From Aedoeadaptatus ivorii (lineage in GTDB: Bacteria; Bacillota; Clostridia; Tissierellales; Peptoniphilaceae), in the NCBI RefSeq assembly GCF_900638585.1, contig NZ_LR134523.1:708001-772000 (forward strand): 64,000 nt of DNA, read 5' to 3'. The position numbers were made by a program, and so were the translations under genes. The notes under the pieces are model-generated. The model was not told the DNA's origin, did not search any database, and was given only the letters and a program-made list of their open reading frames with translations. Of this stretch, positions 52,073-60,596 are shown one piece after another. Every line of letters begins with the position of its first letter. Within the stretch, counting starts at the first letter, position 1.

Positions 52073-53710
52073 ATGGAGCATATATCTGCGAAAGCATTTC
52101 GTGAAGCGCTGATCAGTGCTTCCAATTTTTTAGAGCAAAACAAAACGACGGTCAACGACTTAAACGTGTTTCCCGTTCCCGACGGCGATACCGGTACCAA
52201 TATGTCGATGACCATAAAGAGCGCCGTTCGGCAGGTGGAATCCTCAGAAGCCGAGGACGTCGCCGGATTGGCATCGGAAATGAGCCGCGGGGCGCTTATG
52301 GGCGCGCGGGGAAATAGCGGGGTCATTCTTTCCCAGCTGTTCCGCGGATTCGCCGAAGGGCTGAAGGACAAAGAGGTCCTAAATATTCAAAACTTGGCGG
52401 TCGCCCTGAAGAAGGCATCGGAAATGACATATCTTGCGGTAATGAAGCCCACCGAAGGCACGATACTTACCGTAGGGAGAGAAAGCGCGGACTTTGCCAT
52501 AAAAAATGCGAAGAAGTATTCCGATCTGATCGAATTCGCCGAAGCCGTTCTCTCGCGCGCGAAAGAATCTTTGGCGAATACGCCGAATCTATTGCCCGTC
52601 TTAAAAGAAGCCGGCGTCGTCGATGCCGGGGGACAGGGCCTGGTGACGATTATGGAAGGCGCGCTTTTGTCCTTAAAGGGTATGCCCGTCACGGGAGAGG
52701 CGGTGCACGATGCGGTGGTGGAAAAGGCGGAACGCAAACGCATTTCTACCGACGACATTCAATTCGGCTACTGTACGGAATTTATCGTAAATACCGAAGA
52801 GGACCACGTGGAGGATCTCAAGGCGAAGCTCATCGAACGGGGCGACAGCCTTTTGGTCGTGGGCGACGATAAGATGATCAAGGTCCACGTGCATACCAAC
52901 GATCCCGGTCTCGCCCTGCAAAGCGGATTGGAATACGGGTTCTTGAAAGACATAAAGATCGACAATATGCGCATACAGCACTCCGAACGCCTATTTAGCG
53001 AAACGCAGGTACAAAAGGTGCAGCAAGAAGAGAAGGCCGCGCCCGTCGAAGAAAAATCGGACGGTTTTGTCGCGATTTGCGCGGGAAAAGGCCTAGAATC
53101 CATCTTTAAGGAAGCCGGCGCGGACTATATCGTAACCGGCGGACAGACGATGAACCCCAGTACGGAAGATATACTGGCGGGGATTGAGAAGGTTTCGGCA
53201 AAACGCGTATTCGTACTTCCCAACAACGGCAATATCTTTATGGCGGCGAAGGCGGCGGCCGAGATCTCCAAAAAAGAAGTCGTCGTACTGGAGACCCGTA
53301 CCATCCCCGAGGGGATCAATGCTTGCATTCACTTCCTGCCCGATGCCTCTTTAGAAGAGAATTTAGAGAATATGAATGCCGCCATCGACGATGTCCGCTC
53401 CGCCCAGATCACCTATGCGGTGCGGGATACGGAAATGAACGGCATCGAAATCCATAAGGACGACATCATCGGCATTTCCGATAAAAAAATCCTCGCCAGA
53501 GGCGAAACGGTACACGACACCACCCTCGCCGTATTGGAAGAAATGATCGACGACGATACATCGTATGTCTCCCTCTACGCCGGAGAAGACGTGGATGCAT
53601 CGGCGACGGAGGCCATGGAAGAGGCCATTTCTTCGGCGCATCCCGATCTGGATTTTGAAATCCTTCGCGGCGACCAGCCGATCTACTACTACTTGATTTC
53701 TGTCGAATAA
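52073..53710 (+). CDS. DAK2-domain protein YloV (fatty-acid kinase FakA-like)
   Basis: The 545-residue protein has an N-terminal DAK2 (DhaL) domain with LNVFPVPDGDTGTNM (about 28; metal/ATP binding) and GARGNSGVILSQLFRGFAEG, a central linker domain with VVGDDKMIKVHVHTNDPG (about 262), and a DegV-like C-terminal part. FakA phosphorylates fatty acids bound to FakB and feeds phospholipid synthesis. It pairs with yloU. Expression is ended by a GAAA-loop terminator. Confidence 0.93.
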   Translation: MEHISAKAFREALISASNFLEQNKTTVNDLNVFPVPDGDTGTNMSMTIKSAVRQVESSEAEDVAGLASEMSRGALMGARGNSGVILSQLFRGFAEGLKDKEVLNIQNLAVALKKASEMTYLAVMKPTEGTILTVGRESADFAIKNAKKYSDLIEFAEAVLSRAKESLANTPNLLPVLKEAGVVDAGGQGLVTIMEGALLSLKGMPVTGEAVHDAVVEKAERKRISTDDIQFGYCTEFIVNTEEDHVEDLKAKLIERGDSLLVVGDDKMIKVHVHTNDPGLALQSGLEYGFLKDIKIDNMRIQHSERLFSETQVQKVQQEEKAAPVEEKSDGFVAICAGKGLESIFKEAGADYIVTGGQTMNPSTEDILAGIEKVSAKRVFVLPNNGNIFMAAKAAAEISKKEVVVLETRTIPEGINACIHFLPDASLEENLENMNAAIDDVRSAQITYAVRDTEMNGIEIHKDDIIGISDKKILARGETVHDTTLAVLEEMIDDDTSYVSLYAGEDVDASATEAMEEAISSAHPDLDFEILRGDQPIYYYLISVE

Positions 53711-53712
53711 AC

Positions 53713-53735
53713 AGCAGGCGAAAGCCTGCTTTTTC
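53713..53735 (+). terminator. Intrinsic terminator after yloV
   Basis: A 7-bp GC-rich stem (53713-53719 with 53724-53730), GAAA tetraloop and T run. recG starts 14 bp later, so read-through or an unseen promoter is needed. Confidence 0.85.
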
Positions 53736-53748
53736 ATTGGAGGAATCT

Positions 53749-55779
53749 ATGGAACTCTACGACCCCATTGAGAAGATTCGGGGGATTGGCAAAAAAACCG
53801 CCGAACGGCTCCATGCGCTCGGCAAAAAAACCGCCGAAGACCTGCTATATACCATGCCTACGCGCTACGAAGACGGCAGTCGATTGCATTCTCTAAATAA
53901 GCCGGATTTTTCAGAGAAACAGACTTATCGAGTTCGGGTCATTGAAAAATCGCCCGTGCGCTATATGAAAAAAGGCCTGAAAATGCAGACGTTCACCGTC
54001 GAAGACGGCGGCAGAGAAGCAGATCTGACCCTTTTTAATATGCCCTTTATGGACAAAAAATTGCAAATCGGCGGGGAGTACTATATCTTCGGAAAGCCGA
54101 AACTGTTTCAGAATCGCCTGCAGTTTTCTGCCGTTAAACTCTTTAATGCGGCTGAACGGGAGGAGGCGCTCTCCATCGTGCCGATCTATCCCCTCGGTGC
54201 GGGGATTGGGCAGAAGGCGATGGGAAGATTTATTGAAGAAGCGCTCGAAAATACGGCGGTGCCGCCGGTGGTGCCCGATTATTTGCGCAAGCGTTACGGG
54301 ATTTTGTCAGAGGGGGATGCCCTCCAAGCCGTGCATCGGCCCCGGAGAATCGAGGATGCGATGCTGGGACGGCAATCCCTGGTGTTTTCCGAATTTCTTT
54401 TGTTCCAGGCGGCCTTGGGAAGATTTCACGAGGAGAGATCCGAAGCGGGTTTTTCGATGGAACACGAGGATCTCGCGGAGAGGCTGCTCACCTCCTTGCC
54501 CTTTTCTCTAACTGACGACCAGGCGGCGGCGTGGGCGGATATTCGCCGCGATATGGCGAGCGCCGAGCGGATGGAGCGTTTGATTCAGGGAGATGTGGGG
54601 AGCGGAAAGACGGTACTCGCATTTCTGGCCATGGCGGTGGCGGTGGCATCCGGCTACCAGGCGATGATGATGGCGCCGACGGAGATCCTCGCCGCCCAAC
54701 ATTATCGACAGGCACAGGAATTATTTTTTCCCTTAGGGGTAAAGACCGAACTATTGACGGGATCTATGAAGGCGAAAGAGAAGCGCGATGTTCTCGAAAA
54801 CTTTTCCGTCGGAAATTGCGATATCTTAATCGGCACCCATGCGCTGTTTCAAGAAGATGTAAAAAACGACCGACTGGGCCTTACGATCACCGACGAACAG
54901 CATCGATTCGGCGTGCTCCAACGAGAAAAGCTACAGGAAAAGGTCTCGGCCAGCGACCGATTGATTATGACGGCGACGCCGATTCCCAGAAGTCTCGGGA
55001 TCGTGATGTACGGCAGCGGAAAGATCTCGTCTATTCGCACCATGCCGGCGGGCAGAAAGCCCATAGAAACCGCCGTCGTGGGAGGACAAGACCTCGAGAG
55101 CGCTTATGGATTTATGGAATCTTTTTTGAAGAGCGGCCAGCAAATCTATGTGGTATGCCCGCTGATTGAGGGAGACGACAAGAATCCTCTGCACGATGCA
55201 CAGAGCGTTTACCAATACTTTTCTCGGGAGCGGTTTTCAAATTATGGCGTACGCTGTCTCCACGGGCGCCTATCTGCGGAAGAAAAAAATGCGATTATGC
55301 AGGACTTCCAGGAAAACCGCGTGCAGATCTTGATTTCGACGACGGTAATCGAAGTGGGCGTCAATGTGCCTAATGCCAACCTCCTTTTCGTATTCGATGC
55401 CGATCGCTTCGGCCTCTCCACCTTGCATCAGCTCCGGGGAAGGGTGGGCCGCGGCGATCAAAAGGCCTACTGTATTTTGCACTCCGACAGCGACAAACCG
55501 GCGGCGCGGCAACGACTGCAAATCCTCGTTCGCTCGACAGACGGGTTTTATATCGCAGAAGAAGACCTTAAAATGCGCGGCGGCGGCGATTTTTTCGGCA
55601 CACAGCAGTCGGGGGCTATCCATTTCCGCATCGGCGATTTGATCGAGGATATGGACATTATGCGCTATGCGAAAATTGAAGCCGATGCGATTCTTTCGGG
55701 CGGGCATTTGAATCCGAGGGAACAGGCGGATCTGTATCGTGCGGTCATCGCCTACGAAAACCGCATCCGCGGGATCTAG
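53749..55779 (+). CDS. recG: ATP-dependent DNA helicase RecG
   Basis: The 676-residue helicase has an OB wedge domain (about 50-150), Walker A GDVGSGKTVLA (about 284), DEQHRFGVLQR (about 383), TATPIPRSL (about 410), and VIEVGVNVPNA with QLRGRVGRG. It rewinds stalled forks and processes Holliday junctions. I chose ATG 53749 with GGAGG 5 nt upstream; ATG 53737 lies before that site. recG-yloV linkage is classical. Confidence 0.96.
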   Translation: MELYDPIEKIRGIGKKTAERLHALGKKTAEDLLYTMPTRYEDGSRLHSLNKPDFSEKQTYRVRVIEKSPVRYMKKGLKMQTFTVEDGGREADLTLFNMPFMDKKLQIGGEYYIFGKPKLFQNRLQFSAVKLFNAAEREEALSIVPIYPLGAGIGQKAMGRFIEEALENTAVPPVVPDYLRKRYGILSEGDALQAVHRPRRIEDAMLGRQSLVFSEFLLFQAALGRFHEERSEAGFSMEHEDLAERLLTSLPFSLTDDQAAAWADIRRDMASAERMERLIQGDVGSGKTVLAFLAMAVAVASGYQAMMMAPTEILAAQHYRQAQELFFPLGVKTELLTGSMKAKEKRDVLENFSVGNCDILIGTHALFQEDVKNDRLGLTITDEQHRFGVLQREKLQEKVSASDRLIMTATPIPRSLGIVMYGSGKISSIRTMPAGRKPIETAVVGGQDLESAYGFMESFLKSGQQIYVVCPLIEGDDKNPLHDAQSVYQYFSRERFSNYGVRCLHGRLSAEEKNAIMQDFQENRVQILISTTVIEVGVNVPNANLLFVFDADRFGLSTLHQLRGRVGRGDQKAYCILHSDSDKPAARQRLQILVRSTDGFYIAEEDLKMRGGGDFFGTQQSGAIHFRIGDLIEDMDIMRYAKIEADAILSGGHLNPREQADLYRAVIAYENRIRGI

Positions 55780-55783
55780 AGAA

Positions 55784-55812
55784 TTGTCAGGAAAACGGAG
55801 CTATGCTACACT
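55784..55812 (+). promoter_or_regulatory. Promoter of rsmD-coaD
   Basis: TTGTCA (55784-55789), 17-bp spacer ending TGC, TACACT (55807-55812), so it also has the extended -10 TGn. It lies in the 48-bp gap after recG. AGGGGGAG follows as the Shine-Dalgarno. Confidence 0.7.
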
Positions 55813-55827
55813 TTAGGGGGAGAAATT

Positions 55828-56382
55828 ATGCGGATAATAGCGGGGGAAAAGCGCGGTAGAAAACTCAAGACCCCAAAGGGCGATCGCATTCGTCCGACCG
55901 AAGACCGCATTAAAGAGAGTATATTCAATGTCCTCTTTGGTCCTTTTTCGGATGTAAATGCGCTGGATCTTTTTGCCGGCACCGGCGGAATCGGAATCGA
56001 ATTTCTGAGCCGCGGCGCAGCTATGGTATGGTTCTGCGACAAGCATCCGGACAGTTTGCGACTTATTCGTGAAAATTTGAACCTTACGGGGTATAATAGC
56101 AAGAGCAGAGTGTTCGAAGGATCTTACGAGCAATGCCTTTCGGAAGCAGCAGATCGCGGCATGCGATTCGATTACATATATCTCGACCCGCCCTATGCGG
56201 AACGAGCGTATTATTCGGAGGCAATTCGAGCGGTCGTAGCGTCCGACCTACTGAAAGAGCAAGGCCGCTTGATTCTCGAAGCGCCTCGGGAGTACGAATT
56301 CGAAGACGTCACAGGCCTTCGGCTCGCTCGCTTAAAGAAGTACGGAAATAAGAAAATATGGATCTACGAAAGTTGTGATTAG
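55828..56382 (+). CDS. rsmD: 16S rRNA (guanine-966-N2)-methyltransferase RsmD
   Basis: The 184-residue enzyme has MRIIAGEKRGRKLKTPKG, the RPTEDRIKESIFNVL helix, DLFAGTGGIGIEFLSRGA (SAM site, about 47) and catalytic DPPYAE (about 118). It methylates G966 of 16S rRNA. The rsmD-coaD pair is conserved; coaD follows after 3 nt. Confidence 0.95.
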   Translation: MRIIAGEKRGRKLKTPKGDRIRPTEDRIKESIFNVLFGPFSDVNALDLFAGTGGIGIEFLSRGAAMVWFCDKHPDSLRLIRENLNLTGYNSKSRVFEGSYEQCLSEAADRGMRFDYIYLDPPYAERAYYSEAIRAVVASDLLKEQGRLILEAPREYEFEDVTGLRLARLKKYGNKKIWIYESCD

Positions 56383-56385
56383 GAT

Positions 56386-56865
56386 TTGAAAGTCATTTAT
56401 GCCGGCAGTTTTGACCCCGTGACCCACGGTCATCTGGATATTATCTTTCGCGCCAGAAAGATTTTCGGCGAGGTCATCGTAGCCGTCTTAAACAATAAAA
56501 ACAAGGCGGGACTTTTTTCGACGGAAGAAAGACTCCACTTGTTACGGGAAGTTTTAAAGGACGAGAAGGGGATCGAGGTCGACAGTTTCGAAGGATTATT
56601 GGTGGATTATGCCCAGGAAAAAGGCATCTCTACCGTCGTCCGCGGACTCCGGTCCAATACCGACTACGAAAGCGAGTATATGCTCGCCATGGCCAATAAG
56701 AATTATGGCACGGGTCTGGAGACGGTCTTTTTGCTTTCCGACCAGAATCAGTTGTTTGTCAGTTCGTCTCTCGCCAAAGAGGTCGCGATGTTCGACGGAG
56801 ACACCTCTCTGTTCGTTCCCGCCGTGGTAGGAGAAGCGATGAAGAAGAAAATGAGAGGAAGGTAG
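56386..56865 (+). CDS. coaD: Phosphopantetheine adenylyltransferase
   Basis: The 159-residue enzyme has AGSFDPVTHGHLDI (nucleotidyltransferase TxGH, about 6-19), VVRGLRSNTDYESEY (about 86) and FVSSSLAKEVAMF. It joins ATP and phosphopantetheine on the way to coenzyme A, the step after CoaBC. The start is TTG 56386, with only a weak AGGA, so it is probably translationally coupled to rsmD. In Bacillus ylbJ follows; here it is a coiled-coil gene. Confidence 0.95.
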   Translation: MKVIYAGSFDPVTHGHLDIIFRARKIFGEVIVAVLNNKNKAGLFSTEERLHLLREVLKDEKGIEVDSFEGLLVDYAQEKGISTVVRGLRSNTDYESEYMLAMANKNYGTGLETVFLLSDQNQLFVSSSLAKEVAMFDGDTSLFVPAVVGEAMKKKMRGR

Positions 56866-56867
56866 TA

Positions 56868-57308
56868 ATGGACGTTATTCGATTAATTGAAGATTTAAGA
56901 GATCTTCTGGAAGTCAGCAGCACCATTCCCCTTACGGGAAAGACCATGGTGGACAAGGACGAGATCAACCATATCTTGGACCAGATTCAATCGCAAATTC
57001 CCCAAGATATTTCCGAGGCGAAAAACATCAAAGAACGCAAGGATGAGATCTTTGAAGAAGCCAATCTGCACGCCAAGCAAATCGTACAGGCGGCCCATGT
57101 AGAAGCGCAAAAGCTGGTCGACGAAGACGAGATCACCGTGACCGCACAAAATCAGGCGAGAGAAATCATGCGCCGCGCCGAAGAAGAGAGCGAACAGATG
57201 CGTATCTCGGCCAAGCGCTATGTAGACGGTCTATTGGAACAGACCCAGGTGCAACTTTCCGATATGATCAAACTCATCAATGAAAACCGCAAAGAATTAG
57301 GAGAATAG
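56868..57308 (+). CDS. Coiled-coil protein of unknown function (DivIVA/AtpF-like)
   Basis: The 146-residue protein is nearly all helical. Residues about 30-140 are charged, with heptads (ILDQIQSQI, ADIIKQ-like spacing, AREIMRRAEEESEQMR) as in ATP synthase b-type or DivIVA-type proteins. No signal or membrane segment is seen. It starts 2 nt after coaD, is followed by a terminator and lies in the place of ylbJ. Similar short coiled-coil proteins often sit after coaD in Clostridia. I cannot assign a function. Confidence 0.7.
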   Translation: MDVIRLIEDLRDLLEVSSTIPLTGKTMVDKDEINHILDQIQSQIPQDISEAKNIKERKDEIFEEANLHAKQIVQAAHVEAQKLVDEDEITVTAQNQAREIMRRAEEESEQMRISAKRYVDGLLEQTQVQLSDMIKLINENRKELGE

Positions 57309-57315
57309 CCCCTAT

Positions 57316-57348
57316 AAAAAAGACTCGGAGACCATCCGAGTCATTTTT
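57316..57348. terminator. Bidirectional terminator shared with tmcAL
   Basis: An 8-bp stem (57322-57329 with 57335-57342) with 5-nt loop, A6 on the left and T6 on the right. The stop codon of tmcAL on the minus strand lies inside it. Confidence 0.9.
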
Positions 57349-58489
57349 TGTATGTCGTGATCACGGGGTGGCGTAGATAATCCTCGCCCATTTGCGCCTT
57401 TGTAAGGACCGACCAGAGATCGGTGGCCTTCGATTCCCAAACGAGTTGTAAAGATTCGTCGGGATCCCCATCGTGCAATTGTTTGAAGTTTGTAAGGAGG
57501 CGACATTCTCCGTTTTTCGCAAAAGAGAGGATCTCTCTGCCCCGCTCGTTAAAGCCGAGAACCTGAAGGCTTCGACTGTTTTGGACGCTTGTCTGCGTCT
57601 CCTTTTTGGAGATGTCGAGATAGGCGGATAGAAGCAGGCGGGCAATGCGCCATTTGGAGTATCTGCGGGTGGAGGCGCGCTCTAAAAAGCGAAATGCATT
57701 CGTTTCCGTCCGCAGAAGACGAACAATACGGTGTTCGATCCCCGCTTCATAGCCGTCATAAGGGGAAAAATCGAAGTCGGCGCCGAAATGCGCGCGGTAG
57801 AGCAAATACAGGCCGGAAAATAGCGCGGCTTCGTCAAATTGCGGCGGCGTGGCCGCACAGTATTTTGTCGCGCGCGCGGGATCTGTGCCGAAGATGCGGC
57901 GAATTTCGCTCGCATGCATTGTAGGAAATGCGCCGTCTTCTTTTCGGGGGATCGGTATCAGTGATATGGGCAGATTCTGATCGGCGATGGCCCTATAATA
58001 ACCGAAGGCGAGGAGGGCATTGCCCTGAAAAAGATGTCGCCATGCGGTATTTTTCTCTTCCAGCGCCATGCGATACGCCGTGGCATAGGAAGCGCCGTCA
58101 TTCAGGGACGATTTGAGCCGGTCCCGAAAGTCCTTTGTTTTCGTATAGAGGCGAATGGCCTCGAAGGTGCGCGTATCGCCCCATTCCGTGCCGCAACAAA
58201 TACTTCGAATGCCCGGCACATGGGCCAAGGCGGAGACGGCGCCATAGGAAAACATCTCTCCATGGGCTATCGCCGTTTGCACGGGATGGGTGAGAACCAG
58301 ATCGCCGCCGTTTTGGAGAATGTCCTTTGCCCGCGTAAATTTGTCCGTCACCACGGGCATGCCCCGTTGGGTAAATGCGCCGCTTAAGAGGACCACCACG
58401 CCGTCTGCGCGCTGTCTTGCTTCTTGTAAAATCTGCAAATGCCCGTAATGCAACGGGTTCATTTCCGCTACGACGGCGGCATAGTTCAT
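57341..58489 (-). CDS. tmcAL: tRNA(Met) cytidine acetate ligase TmcAL (YlbM)
   Basis: The 382-residue protein has VVAEMNPLHYGHL (nucleotidyltransferase HxGH, about 6), GAFTQRGMPVVTDKFTRAKDIL (about 36) and TEWGD. TmcAL uses acetate and ATP to make ac4C34 in elongator tRNA-Met. It is slightly short for the family and divergent from ackA, which handles acetyl phosphate. The stop codon lies in the terminator. Confidence 0.92.
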   Translation of the reverse strand: MNYAAVVAEMNPLHYGHLQILQEARQRADGVVVLLSGAFTQRGMPVVTDKFTRAKDILQNGGDLVLTHPVQTAIAHGEMFSYGAVSALAHVPGIRSICCGTEWGDTRTFEAIRLYTKTKDFRDRLKSSLNDGASYATAYRMALEEKNTAWRHLFQGNALLAFGYYRAIADQNLPISLIPIPRKEDGAFPTMHASEIRRIFGTDPARATKYCAATPPQFDEAALFSGLYLLYRAHFGADFDFSPYDGYEAGIEHRIVRLLRTETNAFRFLERASTRRYSKWRIARLLLSAYLDISKKETQTSVQNSRSLQVLGFNERGREILSFAKNGECRLLTNFKQLHDGDPDESLQLVWESKATDLWSVLTKAQMGEDYLRHPVITTYKK

Positions 58490-58531
58490 GGTATCCGATC
58501 CTTTCGTTTATTTCGCCATTTGTCCCTTATA

Positions 58532-58540
58532 TGATATAAT
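58532..58540 (+). promoter_or_regulatory. Extended -10 promoter of ackA
   Basis: TGATATAAT lies 38 bp ahead of the ackA ATG in the 89-bp gap divergent from tmcAL. The -35 is poor. Confidence 0.6.
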
Positions 58541-58578
58541 AACGGAGGTAAATTTTCTAATTCATGAGGAGGAAATGT

Positions 58579-59769
58579 ATGAATATTTTAGTCATCAACT
58601 GTGGGAGCTCTTCGCTGAAATATCAACTGATCGATATGAAAGACGAAAAAGTCCTCGCCAAGGGATTGGCCGAACGCATCGGCATCGAAGGCGGCAGAGT
58701 GAAATACGAAGCGGAAGGACACGACGAGGTGGTTATCGAAGAAACCCTCGCAGACCACAAAGCGGCCTTGAAGATCGTATTGGATTCTTTGAAACACGAA
58801 GAATACGGCGCCGTTAAGAGTCTCGATGAAATCGACGCAGTCGGCCACAGAGTGGTACACGGCGGCGAAGACTTTGCGGAATCCGTTGTTATCGACGAAA
58901 AGGTGATGAAGGTCGTAAACGACAATGTGGAAATCGCCCCCCTTCACAATCCGCCGAACATCATCGGGATCGAAGCTTGCCGCGAAATCATGGGCGATGT
59001 CCCCATGGTCGCCGTATTCGACACCGCCTTCCACCAAACCATTCCCGCGGTCAACTATATCTACGCCTTGCCTTATGAATACTACGAAAAATATAAGGTT
59101 CGCAGATTCGGGTTCCACGGCACCAGCCACCAATATATCACCGAAAGAGCCGCAAAAATGCTGGGAAAAGATTTGGACGATGTCAATCTGATCACCTGCC
59201 ATTTGGGCAACGGATCCAGCATCAGTGCCGTAATCGGAGGAAAATGCTACGATACCTCTATGGGATTTACGCCGCTTGAAGGCCTTGCAATGGGTACCCG
59301 CACCGGCGATATGGACCCCGCCATCGTACCCTTTATTATGGAAAAAGAAAAATTGACGCCCGACGAAATGTCTTCCGTTATGAACAAGAAGAGCGGCGTT
59401 TTGGGCATCAGCGGCGTCAGCAGCGACTTCCGCGACTTGGAAGAAGCCGCAGAAGAAGGCAACGATCGCGCGCAACTCGCGTTGGATATTTTTGAAAACC
59501 GCGTGCGCAAATACATCGGCGCATATCTCACCGAAATGGACCACTGCGACGGCATTATCTTCACCGCAGGCGTCGGCGAAAACTCCATTACCACCCGAGA
59601 AAGAGTCGCCGCCGGCTTGAAGAGCCTCGGCATCAAGCTCGATGCGGAAAAGAACGATATGCGCGGCAAGGAAGCCATCGTGAGTGCACAAGACTCTTCG
59701 ATTCCCTTGCTCGTCATTCCCACCAACGAAGAATTGATGATCGCTATGGAGACCGCGCGCTTGGTATAA
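58579..59769 (+). CDS. ackA: Acetate kinase
   Basis: The 396-residue enzyme has ILVINCGSSSLKYQLID (phosphate-1), GHRVVHGGE (about 85), RRFGFHGTSHQYI (about 175), HLGNGSS (about 203) and TRTGDMDP (about 235). It makes ATP from acetyl phosphate, a mark of fermentative metabolism. Codon use (AGA/CGT, CAA) points to high expression. I chose ATG 58579 with GAGGAGG upstream. pta is not adjacent. Confidence 0.97.
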   Translation: MNILVINCGSSSLKYQLIDMKDEKVLAKGLAERIGIEGGRVKYEAEGHDEVVIEETLADHKAALKIVLDSLKHEEYGAVKSLDEIDAVGHRVVHGGEDFAESVVIDEKVMKVVNDNVEIAPLHNPPNIIGIEACREIMGDVPMVAVFDTAFHQTIPAVNYIYALPYEYYEKYKVRRFGFHGTSHQYITERAAKMLGKDLDDVNLITCHLGNGSSISAVIGGKCYDTSMGFTPLEGLAMGTRTGDMDPAIVPFIMEKEKLTPDEMSSVMNKKSGVLGISGVSSDFRDLEEAAEEGNDRAQLALDIFENRVRKYIGAYLTEMDHCDGIIFTAGVGENSITTRERVAAGLKSLGIKLDAEKNDMRGKEAIVSAQDSSIPLLVIPTNEELMIAMETARLV

Positions 59770-59774
59770 GCCTC

Positions 59775-59804
59775 TTGACAGAAAAGCCGGATTTAGAATA
59801 TAAT
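59775..59804 (+). promoter_or_regulatory. Consensus promoter of yceD-rpmF
   Basis: TTGACA (59775-59780), 18-bp spacer, TATAAT (59799-59804): both hexamers match the sigma-70/SigA consensus. It is the best promoter in the window and drives a ribosomal protein gene. Confidence 0.85.
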
Positions 59805-59833
59805 AATTTGCAGCAGTTTTAGAGGTGATAGCT

Positions 59834-60340
59834 TTGCGTACCGATATTTCTGAATTTTTACGGGGCAGTGAGGTTCACAAGCATCTTGTCGGCAGTCTTC
59901 AAAAAGAAGACAGCCCTTTGAAAGTCGACGGTCTGTCTTTGATGGATCCCATCGAATACGAGATGGACATCTACAAAGTCGATCGGGACTTGGAGGTCGA
60001 TGTGGAAGTGCGATACACCTTAGACCAACGGTGTGATCGCTGTCTGCAACCGGCAAGGCGAGAGATACGAAGTGAATCCCACGTGGTTGTGACGGCAAAT
60101 GTCACAGAAGAGGACGAAGACGACGACGTACTCGTCGTGGAATCTTTGGAAGAATTCCCCCTTGAAGAGTTGGTATTTTCACAAGTCATTACCTCGGTAC
60201 CGACGAAAATTCTTTGCAAAGACGATTGCAAAGGCCTGTGTCCGGTCTGTGGTGTAGATTTGAACAAGCATCCCGATCACGAGCACGAGCAGCCCGAGAT
60301 CAACCCGTTCGAATCGCTAAAAAATCTATTTGAAAAGTAA
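59834..60340 (+). CDS. YceD/DUF177 family protein
   Basis: The 168-residue protein has the DUF177 features: an N-terminal ISEFLRGSE, LDQRCDRCLQPARREI (CxxC, about 58), a central acidic stretch, and CKDDCKGLCPVCGVDLN (cysteines, about 135), probably zinc-binding. In plants and bacteria the family is needed for 23S rRNA accumulation and its gene is coupled to rpmF. I chose TTG 59834 after GAGGTGAT, as the family N-terminus begins there. Confidence 0.88.
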   Translation: MRTDISEFLRGSEVHKHLVGSLQKEDSPLKVDGLSLMDPIEYEMDIYKVDRDLEVDVEVRYTLDQRCDRCLQPARREIRSESHVVVTANVTEEDEDDDVLVVESLEEFPLEELVFSQVITSVPTKILCKDDCKGLCPVCGVDLNKHPDHEHEQPEINPFESLKNLFEK

Positions 60341-60358
60341 GATAGGGAGGTGTAAACA

Positions 60359-60547
60359 ATGGCAGTACCCAAGAGAAAAACTTCGAAACAGAGAAAAAAC
60401 AAGAGACGTGCATCTTCTTATCGTCTGAATAAAACGACTGTCGTGGAGTGTCCGAATTGTCATGAAATCAAAATGCCCCACCGCATTTGTCCGTCCTGCG
60501 GACATTACGACGGCAAAGAAGTCATGGCCGCAAGCGAAGAAGCGTAA
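60359..60547 (+). CDS. rpmF: 50S ribosomal protein L32
   Basis: The 62-residue basic protein has [26 protein letters not shown] and CPSCGHYDG, the CxxC pairs of the zinc-type L32. The Shine-Dalgarno is GGGAGGTG. It follows yceD after 18 nt. plsX/fab genes that often follow rpmF are absent; a terminator is next. Confidence 0.97.
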   Translation: MAVPKRKTSKQRKNKRRASSYRLNKTTVVECPNCHEIKMPHRICPSCGHYDGKEVMAASEEA

Positions 60548-60559
60548 ATGTTCGCAATT

Positions 60560-60589
60560 AAAAAGGCCGCCGGTATCGGCGGTCTTTTT
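60560..60589. terminator. Bidirectional terminator after rpmF
   Basis: A 13-bp stem (60560-60572 with 60577-60589, one G-U pair) with a 4-nt loop has A5 and T6 ends, serving rpmF and the converging aminopeptidase gene. Confidence 0.9.
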
Positions 60590-60596
60590 TGATTGC

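Noticed and set aside
58588-59691. A 367-codon minus-strand frame opposite ackA
   Set aside because: It mirrors acetate kinase codon bias, has no recognisable domain, and would have no promoter.
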